A DNA stretch of 64,000 bases, taken from Fodinicurvata sediminis DSM 21159 (GTDB taxonomy: Bacteria; Pseudomonadota; Alphaproteobacteria; Kiloniellales; DSM-21159). The stretch lies in the NCBI RefSeq assembly GCF_000420625.1, contig NZ_ATVH01000019.1, positions 1 through 64,000 of the forward strand, given 5' to 3'. Numbering within the stretch: position 1 is the stretch's first letter; every line of letters begins with the position of its first letter. Of the stretch, positions 19,155-27,673 are shown in pieces. The notes under the pieces were generated by a model. The model saw only the letters and a list, made by a program, of their open reading frames with translations, ran no database searches and had not been told where the DNA came from. The position numbers were made by a program, and so were the translations under genes.

Positions 19155-19228
19155 GCTCTCGCTTTCATGCGGTGGCGAACACTCCCGTCAACCTAGGTCG
19201 GATAGCGGTGCACGCCAAGCCGTGCCGT

Positions 19229-19943
19229 TCAGCGGCAAGCCGAATAGCCGCCCATGTCCAGGTGGAAATGGTTGGCATGAGCCTGGTTGTGATCGGGGCC
19301 GAGCGTGACGCGAAAGAAGGCGCAGGCCCCTTCATGGACGCGTGTCAGGAAGCGCGCTGCGGCGTTGTCCTCCGCTTCGCTTCCCCGTGGCCAGTCCGTC
19401 TCGACCTCGAAGCGCCGGCCATCGGCCAGGGTGAAGGCCGAGATATCCAGGGCGTTGGCCCGGGCGTGTTCACTGCGGCGTCCTTCTTCCCGGTTGTAGA
19501 CATTGCGGCAGGCATAGCTTCCCAGGTGCGTGATCTCCGTGACCTGTTCTCCAAGGATATCGCGGGCGGCGGGTTGCAGGCTGTGCCGTTCATAGAGCGC
19601 CAGTGCGACCGCGAGCGGGCAGGTCGCCACGAAGCTACGATTGAAGCCGATATCACCGGCCGCAGATATGCGCAGGCTGTCGGTGGAGCGGGCAGCCTGC
19701 CTGCGGTTCGCTGTCGGGCAGGGCGGAATACGCCAGGCGCGAGGTGTCCAGCGCCTGCCGGCAGAGGTCGTCGTTGTCGCGCAGGCGGCCAAGCTTCCAG
19801 CCCGTGACCAGTGTGGGTTCGTTCGCCACATCCAGCGGCGCCCAGGGGTTCCAGCGGTCGGGAAATTCGAGCCTGCCCTGCCAGACGCCATAGAGGACGA
19901 GCAGCAGCGGAAGGAGCAGCAGCAGGAGCCGGAATAAGCGCAT
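19229..19943 (-). pseudogene. Extensin-like family protein, frameshifted
   Basis: Two frames together give one complete extensin-like protein. The first (19943 to about 19688) has a membrane anchor (LFRLLLLLLPLLLVLYG), then WNPWAPLDVANEPTLVTGWK and CRQALDTS. The second (about 19687 to 19229) has DIGFNRSFVATCPLAVALAL, ACRNVYNREEGRRSEHARAN and HANHFHLDMG. These blocks are contiguous in intact relatives. Removing one C from the run CTCCACC near 19683-19688 joins GCPL to TDSLRIS. This may be a true inactivating frameshift, a sequencing error or a recoding site. The C-terminal half resembles zinc D,D-peptidase-like folds, so a cell-wall role is possible. Confidence 0.75.
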
Positions 19944-20058
19944 GGAGCCTATGGTTTTTCTTCAAAGGCCGGTGGAACGTGCGAGAAAGGCGTGATATAG
20001 CCAGTGCCGTTTGTCCGGAAGCTGATCCGGTATGGTGTCACAAGCAGGGCAGGGTGTC

Positions 20059-20688
20059 ATGATTTCACAGTTGCTCGAGAACAACAGGCGCTGGGCCGAG
20101 GAGCGCTCGCAGCAGGACCCGGATTTCTTTCCGCGTCTGTCGCGGCAGCAGGCCCCGGAGTATCTCTGGATCGGCTGTGCCGACAGCCGTGTGCCGGCCA
20201 ACGAGATCGTCAACCTGGATCCGGGCGAGTTGTTCGTTCACCGCAACGTGGCCAACCTGGTGGTCTCCAGCGACCTCAACTGCCTGTCGGTTCTGCAGTT
20301 CGCCGTGGAAGTGCTGAAGGTGCGCCATGTGATCGTCTGCGGCCACTATGGTTGCGGCGGTGTGCGGGCGGCGATGGAGAAAAAGCAGTTCGGCCTGATC
20401 GACAACTGGCTCTGGCCGCTGCGCCGCTTGCATGGCGAACACCAGAAGGAACTGCAGGAAATCAACAACGTGGACGCCCGGGTGGATCGCCTGTGCGAAC
20501 TCAACGTCATGTCCCAGGCCCTCAACGTGGCGCGCACGCCGATCATCCAGAATGCCTGGCATCGTCGGCAGTCGGTCAAGGTGCACAGCTGGATTTACGG
20601 CCTGAAGAACGGTCTGGTGACCGATCTCGGCGTCAGCTTTGATGGCCAGGAACGCCTGCCGGAAACAGATCGCCTGGATCCGGCCTAG
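20059..20688 (+). CDS. Beta-class carbonic anhydrase
   Basis: A 209-residue enzyme is predicted from the ATG at 20059 (GGGCAGGG upstream); an in-frame upstream ATG adds nine residues. The zinc site is complete: C40 and D42 in IGCADSRVP, and H96 and C99 in CGHYGCGG. It interconverts CO2 and bicarbonate and is probably cytoplasmic. It is divergent from the extensin-like gene and lies about 105 bp from the tRNA used by the prophage. Confidence 0.9.
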   Translation: MISQLLENNRRWAEERSQQDPDFFPRLSRQQAPEYLWIGCADSRVPANEIVNLDPGELFVHRNVANLVVSSDLNCLSVLQFAVEVLKVRHVIVCGHYGCGGVRAAMEKKQFGLIDNWLWPLRRLHGEHQKELQEINNVDARVDRLCELNVMSQALNVARTPIIQNAWHRRQSVKVHSWIYGLKNGLVTDLGVSFDGQERLPETDRLDPA

Positions 20689-20793
20689 AGCAGCGCAGTC
20701 GGGCATTGCGAAAATCGCAACAGGTCATCAGGATGGTCTCGACAAGCGCCTGAGAACTTGCTATCAGGCGCCTCTGTCGAAAAACAGACCCGT

Positions 20794-20871
<78 letters not shown>

Positions 20872-20875
20872 CTTT

Positions 20876-22174
20876 TCAATGACTTAGCGGGTTTTTCGGC
20901 AAACTGTCCAACTCTGCGGACAGTGGACTGTCCAACTTTCGTGCTCTGGATGGGCCCGGTTCGTTCGCGGACTGTTCGCCTTTTGCGCGAGCGGCTTCCT
21001 GGTCGCGGCGTTCCTCCCAGGCCAGCAGCTTGGCGATCGCGCTGGAGGCCATGGCACTGTTGAGCGCCAGGTAGTGCTGCAGGATGTTGTAGACGCTCTT
21101 CTCGCTGTGGCCGCTGATCGATGCGATTTCCGGAATGGTGCAGCCGGCCTCGGCCAGGTTGGTGACGGCCGTGTCGCGCAGGTCCATGAACTGCGCCGGC
21201 ACCGGCGGCTCTGCTTCCTCGGCCGCATCGGGCGCGCGCTGGCCCTGCAGGGACGGCATGCCGTCTGCGGCCGCGGCCGCGCGGATCTCGGCAAAGACGT
21301 GCCGGAAGTTGTCGGCCCTGTACTTACGGCCGGTGGTCTCGCTGACGATGATCTGCGGCGCCGTGCAGCCGTAGTGCTCGAGCCGCGCCATCGCGGCCTT
21401 CAGGCGCCGTTCCAGCCGGGGCACCATGGGCACGTCGATCCTGGCCGATCGCTTGGACTGGCGCAGGCGCACACGCTGCCCGGAGACCTGCAGGCGGGTG
21501 AGCTCGAGCAGGTCGCCCTCGCGCTGCCCGAGGTAGGCGCCGCAGAGAACGGCATCGCCGATCGACGGCCGGTCCAGGACGTCCGCCATCTCGACAAAGG
21601 CCTCGATCTCTTCGGGCGTCCAGATCCGGAGCCGCGGCTGGGTGCCGATCATGCCCGGCTGGGCCGCCACGTTCACCTCGACATCGCCTTCATTCATGGC
21701 GAAGTTCAGCAGGATCCGCAGGACGCGCAGCGCGGCGTTCGCCTTGGCCGGGGTGCCCGGCTGCATGGCGTGGTACCAGCGCTGCACCAGGCGCCGCGTG
21801 AGCGAGCGCACGGGCGCCGGCCCGGCCCAGTCCTCGATCAGCTGCAGGTGGGCGCGATAGTCCTTCTGCGTCTTGGGCCTGAGGGACTTGAACTTTGGGC
21901 TGGCCTTGTAGCGGCGGATCAGGTCCGCGACGGATCCAGGCGGCGGTCCCTGCCTGGTCTGCACGGCCACGCCGCCGGAGCCGCGCCAGGCGTCCAGCTC
22001 ACGGTTCAGCGCCTCGGCCTCGGCAATGGCCTCTTCCCGGCTGTCGGTGGCCCGTGCCAGCCGGCGCGGCGCCCAGCCCAGTTCGCGCAGTGTCCTGGAC
22101 GGCTGCCAGAAGAAACGCCGGCCGCCGTTGCGGCCGGGCTTCTCGACGAAATAGCGCACCTTGATTTGTGCCAT
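20876..22174 (-). CDS. Phage tyrosine recombinase (integrase)
   Basis: This 432-residue protein has an N-terminal arm-binding region, a SAM-like core-binding domain (about 80-170) and a catalytic domain. Catalytic residues are visible: Arg in LGQREGDLLEL, Lys in QSKRSARID, Arg in MDLRDTAVTNL, His in SGHSEKSV and the nucleophile in ILQHYL. It integrates the phage into tRNA-Lys and excises it. It is the last gene of the leftward operon, and its C-terminal codons contain the left arm sites. Confidence 0.93.
   Translation of the reverse strand: MAQIKVRYFVEKPGRNGGRRFFWQPSRTLRELGWAPRRLARATDSREEAIAEAEALNRELDAWRGSGGVAVQTRQGPPPGSVADLIRRYKASPKFKSLRPKTQKDYRAHLQLIEDWAGPAPVRSLTRRLVQRWYHAMQPGTPAKANAALRVLRILLNFAMNEGDVEVNVAAQPGMIGTQPRLRIWTPEEIEAFVEMADVLDRPSIGDAVLCGAYLGQREGDLLELTRLQVSGQRVRLRQSKRSARIDVPMVPRLERRLKAAMARLEHYGCTAPQIIVSETTGRKYRADNFRHVFAEIRAAAAADGMPSLQGQRAPDAAEEAEPPVPAQFMDLRDTAVTNLAEAGCTIPEIASISGHSEKSVYNILQHYLALNSAMASSAIAKLLAWEERRDQEAARAKGEQSANEPGPSRARKLDSPLSAELDSLPKNPLSH
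20903..20939. promoter_or_regulatory. Candidate left integrase arm sites
   Basis: Two direct copies of ACTGTCCAACT lie at 20903-20913 and 20927-20939, 24 bp apart. The second extends to ACTGTCCAACTTT. They fall within the 3' end of the integrase gene. The same word occurs next to attR (57259 and 57301), as expected for arm-type recombinase sites. Confidence 0.6.
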
Positions 22175-22260
22175 GGCCCTGTCCTCTCGTGCCTTGCCCT
22201 GTTTCCCGGGTCAGTCTGTCCCGGACCCGTAACCCTCTGCAACTGTTTTGCTTTTCGGCA

Positions 22261-22746
22261 TCAGGTGGTGTGACGTTTCTTGGCGTCGATGTCATCGAAG
22301 ACGGGGCGCAGCGGATCCATGTCGTGGGCGTCCAGCCGGCAGGCCTCGGCCGCGCTGCGATCGATGCCGTGGCTATCCAGGAGCTGGCGCGCAAGCTCGT
22401 CTTCATTGTGGTCGCGCACCAACCAGGCGGCCGCGATGCAAACGCCTGCCGTTACGCCGCGTCCAAGGTCCATAGGTGTAGAGTTCCTGGCCTCGATCTG
22501 CTGCGCGCGCTGCCGGCAATCCTCAAGCGCGATCCGCTGATACCCTGCCAAACGGGTTCTTTCTGCCAGTTCCCGTTCGTAGCGTTCACGGCAGCGATCT
22601 TTCGCAGTGCGGGCGGCCTGTTCAATCGCCTCGGATATCTGGACGGCGACGTAGGCGATGGGATACTCCGTCAGGAAGAGCTGCCATTCGTCGGCGTTCG
22701 ATCCCTTGGGCCTCTCGGAGGCGATATCCTCTTCATGCATGCTCAT
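22261..22746 (-). CDS. Prophage hypothetical protein
   Basis: This 161-residue, mostly helical charged protein has a central coiled-coil-like region rich in Arg and Glu (about 45-85) and a C-terminal helix pair. No family is recognised. Its start overlaps the upstream gene by 4 bp, indicating translational coupling in the leftward operon. Confidence 0.55.
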   Translation of the reverse strand: MSMHEEDIASERPKGSNADEWQLFLTEYPIAYVAVQISEAIEQAARTAKDRCRERYERELAERTRLAGYQRIALEDCRQRAQQIEARNSTPMDLGRGVTAGVCIAAAWLVRDHNEDELARQLLDSHGIDRSAAEACRLDAHDMDPLRPVFDDIDAKKRHTT

Positions 22747-23006
22747 TCTCCTTCGTGCTCAATGAGGTCGCTCTTGAGAAACATCCAGTAGTGATGCTCG
22801 ACCGCCTCACGGATCCGCGCCGGCGCGCAGTTGAAAGCTTCTGCAGCCATGAACACCGTGACCGGCCGCCGCTGGAACATCGACCAGACCTGAACGGCGT
22901 TCGCGAAGAGCTGGATCCCGACCTCGGCAGTCTCGGGATCCCAGGCGTTTTCTTCCGAGCCCCATTCGCCATGCTGGTCGATATCCTGAGACAGGCGACC
23001 GGTCAT
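22743..23006 (-). CDS. Prophage hypothetical protein, possible helix-turn-helix
   Basis: This 87-residue acidic protein has a segment VFMAAEAFNCAPARIREAVEHH (about 50-71 in the C-terminal half) that reads like a helix-turn-helix. Its start overlaps the preceding MazG-like gene by 4 bp. One near-perfect copy of the dispersed 13-bp palindrome lies inside it (22891-22903). Function is unknown. Confidence 0.55.
   Translation of the reverse strand: MTGRLSQDIDQHGEWGSEENAWDPETAEVGIQLFANAVQVWSMFQRRPVTVFMAAEAFNCAPARIREAVEHHYWMFLKSDLIEHEGE
22891..22903. promoter_or_regulatory. 13-bp palindrome site 1 (one mismatch)
   Basis: TGAACGGCGTTCG differs from the consensus CGAACGSCGTTCG only at the first base. 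It lies inside a small leftward gene. Confidence 0.5.
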
Positions 23007-23329
23007 CGGACAGCCTCCTCTCCAGAGTTCTGCAGGTAGCGACCAAGCTTCTTCTGCTTGCTCTCAAAGCTGTCCGTGATCGTTTCGTTGGACAGCAGCC
23101 CCATTTCTTGCAGACGCACGAGCACGGCCAGAAGGTCGCCGACCTCCTCGGCAATCCGTTCATCATTCGTGAGCGATTGACCTGGCTGGATTTCTCTCAC
23201 TCCAAAGCGCAGGGCCTTCGTCACGCGCTGCCCTATTTCACAGCATTCCTCAGCCAGGATTGTCAGAAGCTCTCGCTCGAGGCCTTCAGGCGCCGGCTCG
23301 GGGCTGATGAATTTTTCCCGTCCCGTCAT
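23003..23329 (-). CDS. MazG-like all-alpha NTP pyrophosphohydrolase
   Basis: This 108-residue protein has the metal-binding pattern of the all-alpha NTP-PPase superfamily: AEECCEIGQ (about 26-34), then EEVGDLLAVLVRL (about 61-73). The family hydrolyses (d)NTPs to monophosphates. Phage copies may adjust nucleotide or alarmone pools during infection. Confidence 0.7.
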   Translation of the reverse strand: MTGREKFISPEPAPEGLERELLTILAEECCEIGQRVTKALRFGVREIQPGQSLTNDERIAEEVGDLLAVLVRLQEMGLLSNETITDSFESKQKKLGRYLQNSGEEAVR

Positions 23330-23583
23330 AGGGCCATCCCCAGGGCCTGCTTGTAGACCTCGAGGACCGTCTCCTTTTCCTCTCGATCGGACTGGTCCAT
23401 GCGGCGAAGCTTGACCACCTCGCGCATGACCTTCGTGTCAAAGCCGGCAGCCTTGGCCTCCGAATAGACTTCGCGGATATCGTCTGTCAGGCCCGACTTC
23501 TCTTCCTCGAGGCGTTCGATGCGCTCGACATAGGAGCGCAGGCGATCGGCGGCCACGCCGCCGGGGTTGGCGGTCTCAGTCAT
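23326..23583 (-). CDS. GapR/DUF2312 family nucleoid-associated protein
   Basis: An 85-residue protein is predicted from the ATG at 23583, preceded by AAAGGAG. The pattern LRSYVERIERLEEEK, then DDIREVYSEAKAAGFD and VVKLRRMD matches DUF2312, the alphaproteobacterial GapR family. GapR binds AT-rich, overtwisted DNA ahead of replication forks as a coiled-coil dimer or tetramer. A phage copy may support phage replication or alter host chromatin. Confidence 0.85.
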   Translation of the reverse strand: MTETANPGGVAADRLRSYVERIERLEEEKSGLTDDIREVYSEAKAAGFDTKVMREVVKLRRMDQSDREEKETVLEVYKQALGMAL

Positions 23584-23827
23584 GGGGGTCTCCTTTCGGT
23601 GAAGTGCGCGCCACGCTGTCGAGCATGTGACGCAGGGTGGGCGGAAGATCTTCCGCCTGGTCCCAGGGCACGGTGGTCTGGACATTGCGGTAGATCAGCG
23701 TGCCGGTTGGGTGCCACCAGGCGCGGAGGTGGAAGCCCGCCGCGCGCAGTGAAATATTGAAGTGGCATTGATGCGGCGGCTCGATGGCGGTGGCCTCGCG
23801 CAAGGCGGACAGCGGGTGGCGGGTCAT
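23576..23827 (-). CDS. Prophage hypothetical protein
   Basis: This 83-residue protein is read from the ATG at 23827, which overlaps the stop of the upstream gene by 4 bp. It has aromatic and His-rich strands (PPHQCHFNISLRAAGFHLRAW) and no recognised family. It was selected because it continues the coupled start/stop overlaps of the operon. Confidence 0.5.
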   Translation of the reverse strand: MTRHPLSALREATAIEPPHQCHFNISLRAAGFHLRAWWHPTGTLIYRNVQTTVPWDQAEDLPPTLRHMLDSVARTSPKGDPHD

Positions 23828-24252
23828 GAGCCTTTCTCCAACTGTGTGGGCCAGGGCAGGAAGTGGGTGATGTACCCCTCCACGAAAGGCCCGCCGTAGC
23901 TTATGCAGGCCTGGCGTCCGGAGGTCGGCGACGGGCCGATCCAGACGCGGTAAACGCCGCCGTCTGTGGCCAGGCCAATGAATGGCCGCCCATCTGTCGG
24001 AGCCTCTTCGATCGGCCGGCATGCAGCTGCATCGGCGGCTTTGAGAATGAGCTTCGCCCCTCCCGCCACCTCCTGCCAAAGAGGCGACCGCCCTTCGTGT
24101 GCAAACAGATCTCCGCACGAGACATGCGATGCAGCACCCGCCCGCCTAAAGTGTTTTTCCATGAAGGCCGTGGGGGCTTCTGTTGTGTCCGGATCCAAGC
24201 CGAACGCCTTGCATAGAGTCCGCGCCACGGCCTTCACTCGAGGATCTGTCAT
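23824..24252 (-). CDS. Prophage hypothetical protein (DUF551-like C-terminus)
   Basis: In this 142-residue protein the C-terminal half (CRPIEEAPTDGRPFIGL to ITHFLPWPT) resembles small phage proteins with a conserved Trp/Pro-rich fold. The N-terminal half is helical. It overlaps both neighbours by 4 bp. Function is unknown. Confidence 0.55.
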   Translation of the reverse strand: MTDPRVKAVARTLCKAFGLDPDTTEAPTAFMEKHFRRAGAASHVSCGDLFAHEGRSPLWQEVAGGAKLILKAADAAACRPIEEAPTDGRPFIGLATDGGVYRVWIGPSPTSGRQACISYGGPFVEGYITHFLPWPTQLEKGS

Positions 24253-24902
24253 AGCTTAATCGTCTCTTCGTCGATTGCCCCACGCGCAATCGTCACGCTA
24301 TCACCAACCCTCAGGCGCTCCATGATTCTCTTAATGGTCCGCGCTGCATTATCGGCCAGGGCGTGGGTCTTGAAGATGCCGAGGAAGCAATCGCGGCGAT
24401 AGCGGTCCAAGCGATCATTGCGCCAAATGTTGGTTTCTGGCCGGCCTCTGTGGTTAAGCCAGAAGTATTGAGCACCCTCATGCGGCCACTCTGGATCACA
24501 CGCCGCACCGCCGCCTTCCGTGAAATTGTCAGCAAGTTGGGGCTGATCGTCAGGCAGGTTCTTTCCAAGCCGCCCATATAGCCAATCGTATATACCAAGG
24601 AGCTCGTGGCCATAATAGGAACAGGCGTTGTACCCCTGCTCTCCTCGAACGCAGACCTTGACGCAAGCGCCAATCTTGAGGAGGTCTCCGCGATCAGCCT
24701 TGCAAATCACGTCACCATCCCAGAGAGGTCCTTGCTGGGACAGCTGATTAAGCTGCTCGTGCAGGTGCTTGTTGTTTCTCGCGAAGTCAATCATTCGAAT
24801 AAGTGCTTGCAGACCCTCTTTATCCTCAAGGTCAATCCGTTCGTATAGCGGAATGGTGGTAGTGAATTTCCACTCATCGCCGACACTCATTTCTTCAGGC
24901 AT
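24249..24902 (-). CDS. Prophage hypothetical protein
   Basis: This 217-residue acidic protein has four Cys residues scattered through its middle and many aromatic residues. Its base composition is more AT-rich than its neighbours, suggesting a separate acquisition. No family is recognised. It lies between the excisionase-like gene and the DUF551-like gene. Confidence 0.5.
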   Translation of the reverse strand: MPEEMSVGDEWKFTTTIPLYERIDLEDKEGLQALIRMIDFARNNKHLHEQLNQLSQQGPLWDGDVICKADRGDLLKIGACVKVCVRGEQGYNACSYYGHELLGIYDWLYGRLGKNLPDDQPQLADNFTEGGGAACDPEWPHEGAQYFWLNHRGRPETNIWRNDRLDRYRRDCFLGIFKTHALADNAARTIKRIMERLRVGDSVTIARGAIDEETIKL

Positions 24903-24920
24903 TTTCTTTTCTCCTTGATG

Positions 24921-25208
24921 TCAATGATCGCTGCTGGCGACCAGCTGGATGCGGTTCTCGAGCTCGGCTTCCCAGTCCGGTTCGCTCTGAACCTCGACCG
25001 TTGTGGGCCCCTGGGTGCGGCCGGAGACGCGGTCCAGCCAGTCCTCGAGGGCGCGGGGGTCCCAGCGCATGTCGCGGCCAAGGCCGGGCAGCGGGGTGGG
25101 AAAGCCTTGCTCGCGCTGAAGACGCAGGCGGTTGCGATAGAACCAGTCCGGCGTGACGTTCAGGAGCCGGCAAACTTCGGGCGTGGTGAGCAGGCGGCGC
25201 AGGGTCAT
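24921..25208 (-). CDS. Excisionase-like helix-turn-helix protein
   Basis: This 95-residue protein starts with LLTTPEVCRLLNVTPDWFYRNR, the winged helix-turn-helix pattern of MerR/AlpA-type excisionases and helix_turn_helix_17 proteins. The recognition-helix region and a WDPRALEDWLDR tail are typical. It probably directs excision with the integrase or regulates the operon. Confidence 0.7.
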   Translation of the reverse strand: MTLRRLLTTPEVCRLLNVTPDWFYRNRLRLQREQGFPTPLPGLGRDMRWDPRALEDWLDRVSGRTQGPTTVEVQSEPDWEAELENRIQLVASSDH

Positions 25209-27022
25209 GATGTCGCGTGCTCCTCTGCATGATCGACGGCGCGCAGCACCAGGCGCACGCGCTCCAGGTAGCCGTCGCGCTCGTCCTGGGTCAGGTCTTG
25301 CCAGACCGTCCAGATGCCGCTGTCGTGAAAGGCCAGGGCGTGGGCGGCATGGTCGATCGCGGCGGCGGAGTAGCGGTAGGCGACAGGCTGTGCGTCCGCT
25401 GCCTGATCGCCAGGCCCTTCGGCCGGCGCGCCGGCATCGGAAGATCCGGGCGGGTCCGGCGGTGTTTCCTCGTCGGCGGCGGCCGGCACCCGAATGTGCA
25501 TTTTCGCCAGGACATCCAGGATCTTCTGCAGCGCACGCTGTTCCTTCTTCGTGCCGGCCAGGTTCAGGCGGACGTGGCAGCGCTGTGCGAGCAACCGGGC
25601 GCCATGCTGGAAGGCCGCATTGGGGCTGGCGTAGATAGCCCCTTCCATGCGGATCGGCCCCATGAAGCCCAGGCCGTTCAGGTCCAGGCGCACGGCCTGG
25701 CCAAAGAGGCCGGTTTCCGGAGACATGGCGATCTCGACGGCGGCATAGCTGCCCGCGCCATCATCGAAGATGCGCAACTGAAGCTGCGGCTTGAGGTTGG
25801 TGCGGGCGCTGCCGATGCGTTCCGCGCCCCCCGTGAAGGCGTCCATGGTCGGATGCCCGCCCGCTTCTGTCTGAAAGACCTCGAACAGCACCTGTGTCGC
25901 AGGGGGCAGCCAAGGGTATTGCCTGTATCCCGAGGGGTCGATCAGCCAGGCCGTCACGGGATCCGGCCTGTCCCCGTCAGCGTCTTCCTCGACAGGTTCT
26001 GCCGTGCTGTCCCGCTCGCCCCCTGAACCGCTGGCCAGGTCTTCCACGTCGAGCTGTTCCTGCCGGGGCTCTTCTTCAGGCCGGCCCTGGGTGCCGGTAA
26101 TGGCGGCGTGGATCTCGGCCTCGGTGCTGAGGTCTCCCTGGAGGATCCGGGGCAAGAGGTCCCGCTGGCGTGCCGGTTCGCACTGGGTCAGGATGCGTGC
26201 CTGGGCCACGGACAGGTGGCCCTGCTCGAGCGCGCCCTGTGCCGATGCAGACAGCCGCTCGACCAGGGCCAGGCGCTGCTGCACGTAGCGGCGGGTCTTG
26301 CCGACCTCTTCCGCGATGTCGGCCGTTGACCAGCCGCTGTCGCTGCGCAGGGCGGCGAAGGCGCGGGCTTCCTCGATCGGCGATATGTCCACGCGCTGCA
26401 GGTTCTCGATGATGGCGATGGCGCGCTGTTGCTCCGGGCCGACGGAAAGGATTCGCGCCGGGGCGAAACCCTCCTGCGGCAATCGATCCACGGGCCAGTT
26501 GCCGCTGAACTTGAGTTTCTGCAGCGCGCGCAGCCGGCGTTCGCCGGCGATCAAAAGATAGCCGTCGCCGTGCGCGCGCGGCGCCACCACGAGCGGCTGC
26601 AGCAGGCCGTGACTGGCGATGGACTGGGCCAGTTCCTGCAGCTGCTCCTCGTCGAAGGTGCGTCGCGGGTTGTGCAGATTGGGGTGAATGTGGGCGATGG
26701 CCAGCTCGGCGAAGCCCTGGCCGCGCGCCTGTGCACCCTCTTCCATTCCCAGCAGCTCCAGCAGGCTGAGGTCCAGGGCGTGGCTCAAGGCCAGCAGGCT
26801 TTCCAGGGAGAGCGCGGCCTGGCCGGACAGGAAGCGGCTCATGCGTCCGCCGTCCAGGCCGCTTTCGCGGGCCAGGGCGCTGACGCCCCAGCCCCGCTCC
26901 TCCATCACCTCGCGCACACGCTGGCGCAGGGCCGGCCAGTCGAAGGCCGCGCTGTCGTCCGCACCCTGGACCGGCGCGTCTTGGGCCGCCGCGCCTCCGC
27001 CTGTCGGTTCAACGCTGCTCAT
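25205..27022 (-). CDS. ParB-like CTPase/DNA-binding protein with XRE N-terminus
   Basis: This 605-residue protein has an N-terminal XRE helix-turn-helix (about 30-90; VSALARESGLDGGRMSRFL). A ParB/Srx-like domain follows (about 108-205), with the CTP-binding motifs AGERRLRAL (159-167) and ENLQRVDISPIEEA (206-219), then a central HTH, STADIAEEVGKTRRYV (about 232-247). The C-terminal 300 residues are acidic and unassigned. ParB/KorB proteins load as CTP-dependent sliding clamps at palindromic sites. No ParA is present in the prophage, so regulation or DNA organisation is more likely than classical segregation. A 13-bp palindrome dispersed through the prophage is a candidate binding site. Confidence 0.82.
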   Translation of the reverse strand: MSSVEPTGGGAAAQDAPVQGADDSAAFDWPALRQRVREVMEERGWGVSALARESGLDGGRMSRFLSGQAALSLESLLALSHALDLSLLELLGMEEGAQARGQGFAELAIAHIHPNLHNPRRTFDEEQLQELAQSIASHGLLQPLVVAPRAHGDGYLLIAGERRLRALQKLKFSGNWPVDRLPQEGFAPARILSVGPEQQRAIAIIENLQRVDISPIEEARAFAALRSDSGWSTADIAEEVGKTRRYVQQRLALVERLSASAQGALEQGHLSVAQARILTQCEPARQRDLLPRILQGDLSTEAEIHAAITGTQGRPEEEPRQEQLDVEDLASGSGGERDSTAEPVEEDADGDRPDPVTAWLIDPSGYRQYPWLPPATQVLFEVFQTEAGGHPTMDAFTGGAERIGSARTNLKPQLQLRIFDDGAGSYAAVEIAMSPETGLFGQAVRLDLNGLGFMGPIRMEGAIYASPNAAFQHGARLLAQRCHVRLNLAGTKKEQRALQKILDVLAKMHIRVPAAADEETPPDPPGSSDAGAPAEGPGDQAADAQPVAYRYSAAAIDHAAHALAFHDSGIWTVWQDLTQDERDGYLERVRLVLRAVDHAEEHATS

Positions 27023-27320
27023 GGTCGGATCCTTTCATCTGGCGAAAGCTGGCCTCGGCCTCGCAGAGCAACTGCGCGACGTCCTGGCGCAGGCGGTTGA
27101 TGTCGAAGGCGGGCAGGGTGCAGTGGCCCTGGGCAATATCGTCCTGGACCAGGTTGAGCTGATGGAGCATGCGCTCCAGGGCATTGTGCAGGTCCTGGCC
27201 ATAGCCGGTGCGCAGCACGCGGTAGCGCTCGGCTTCGCGCGGGGTGGCAAAGGCGACGGTGGTGCCGCCCTTGGGCGGTGCCTCGGTGGGATGGAAGGGG
27301 CTGTCCTGACGATCGGTCAT
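27009..27320 (-). CDS. Prophage hypothetical protein
   Basis: This 103-residue mostly helical protein overlaps the ParB-like gene by 14 bp and its upstream neighbour by 4 bp. A helical hairpin is suggested by LHNALERMLHQLNLVQDD and NRLRQDVAQLLCEAEASF. It could be a partner of the ParB-like protein by position only. Confidence 0.5.
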   Translation of the reverse strand: MTDRQDSPFHPTEAPPKGGTTVAFATPREAERYRVLRTGYGQDLHNALERMLHQLNLVQDDIAQGHCTLPAFDINRLRQDVAQLLCEAEASFRQMKGSDHEQR

Positions 27321-27673
27321 GATGCCTCCCGGGCCAGCCGGTAGGTGAGCCGGGCGCCGCCGCGCACCACCTCGATCTCTGCCGGCGCGGCGCCCTGTCC
27401 ATCGAAGTCGGCCCGGGCGATGCGCCCGACGATCGCCATGAAGCGCAGGTTTTCCAGGGCGCCTTCCAGTGCGCTCATGCGCGCCCTGGCCTCGGCCGCG
27501 CCGATGGACCCGGCGGCGATCAGGGCCGGCGTGCGCGAACGCCGTTCGTCCAGCATGCGCTGGAGCTCCCGGATCTGCCGATCGGTGTTGTCCGGATCCG
27601 CCGGCAGCCGGCCCGCCGCCGGTTGAAGCTCGGGCTGCGCGCCCTGGGCTGTCGCGTTGGTCATGGCCATCAT
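27317..27673 (-). CDS. Prophage hypothetical protein, coiled coil
   Basis: This 118-residue protein has a helical hairpin (IRELQRMLDERRSR and ARARMSALEGALENLRFM). The DNA coding for DERRS contains one exact copy of the dispersed palindrome (27536-27548). No family is recognised. Its start overlaps the next upstream gene by 4 bp. Confidence 0.5.
   Translation of the reverse strand: MMAMTNATAQGAQPELQPAAGRLPADPDNTDRQIRELQRMLDERRSRTPALIAAGSIGAAEARARMSALEGALENLRFMAIVGRIARADFDGQGAAPAEIEVVRGGARLTYRLAREAS
27536..27548. promoter_or_regulatory. 13-bp palindrome site 2
   Basis: An exact CGAACGCCGTTCG lies about 500 bp upstream of the ParB-like gene start. Confidence 0.65.
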
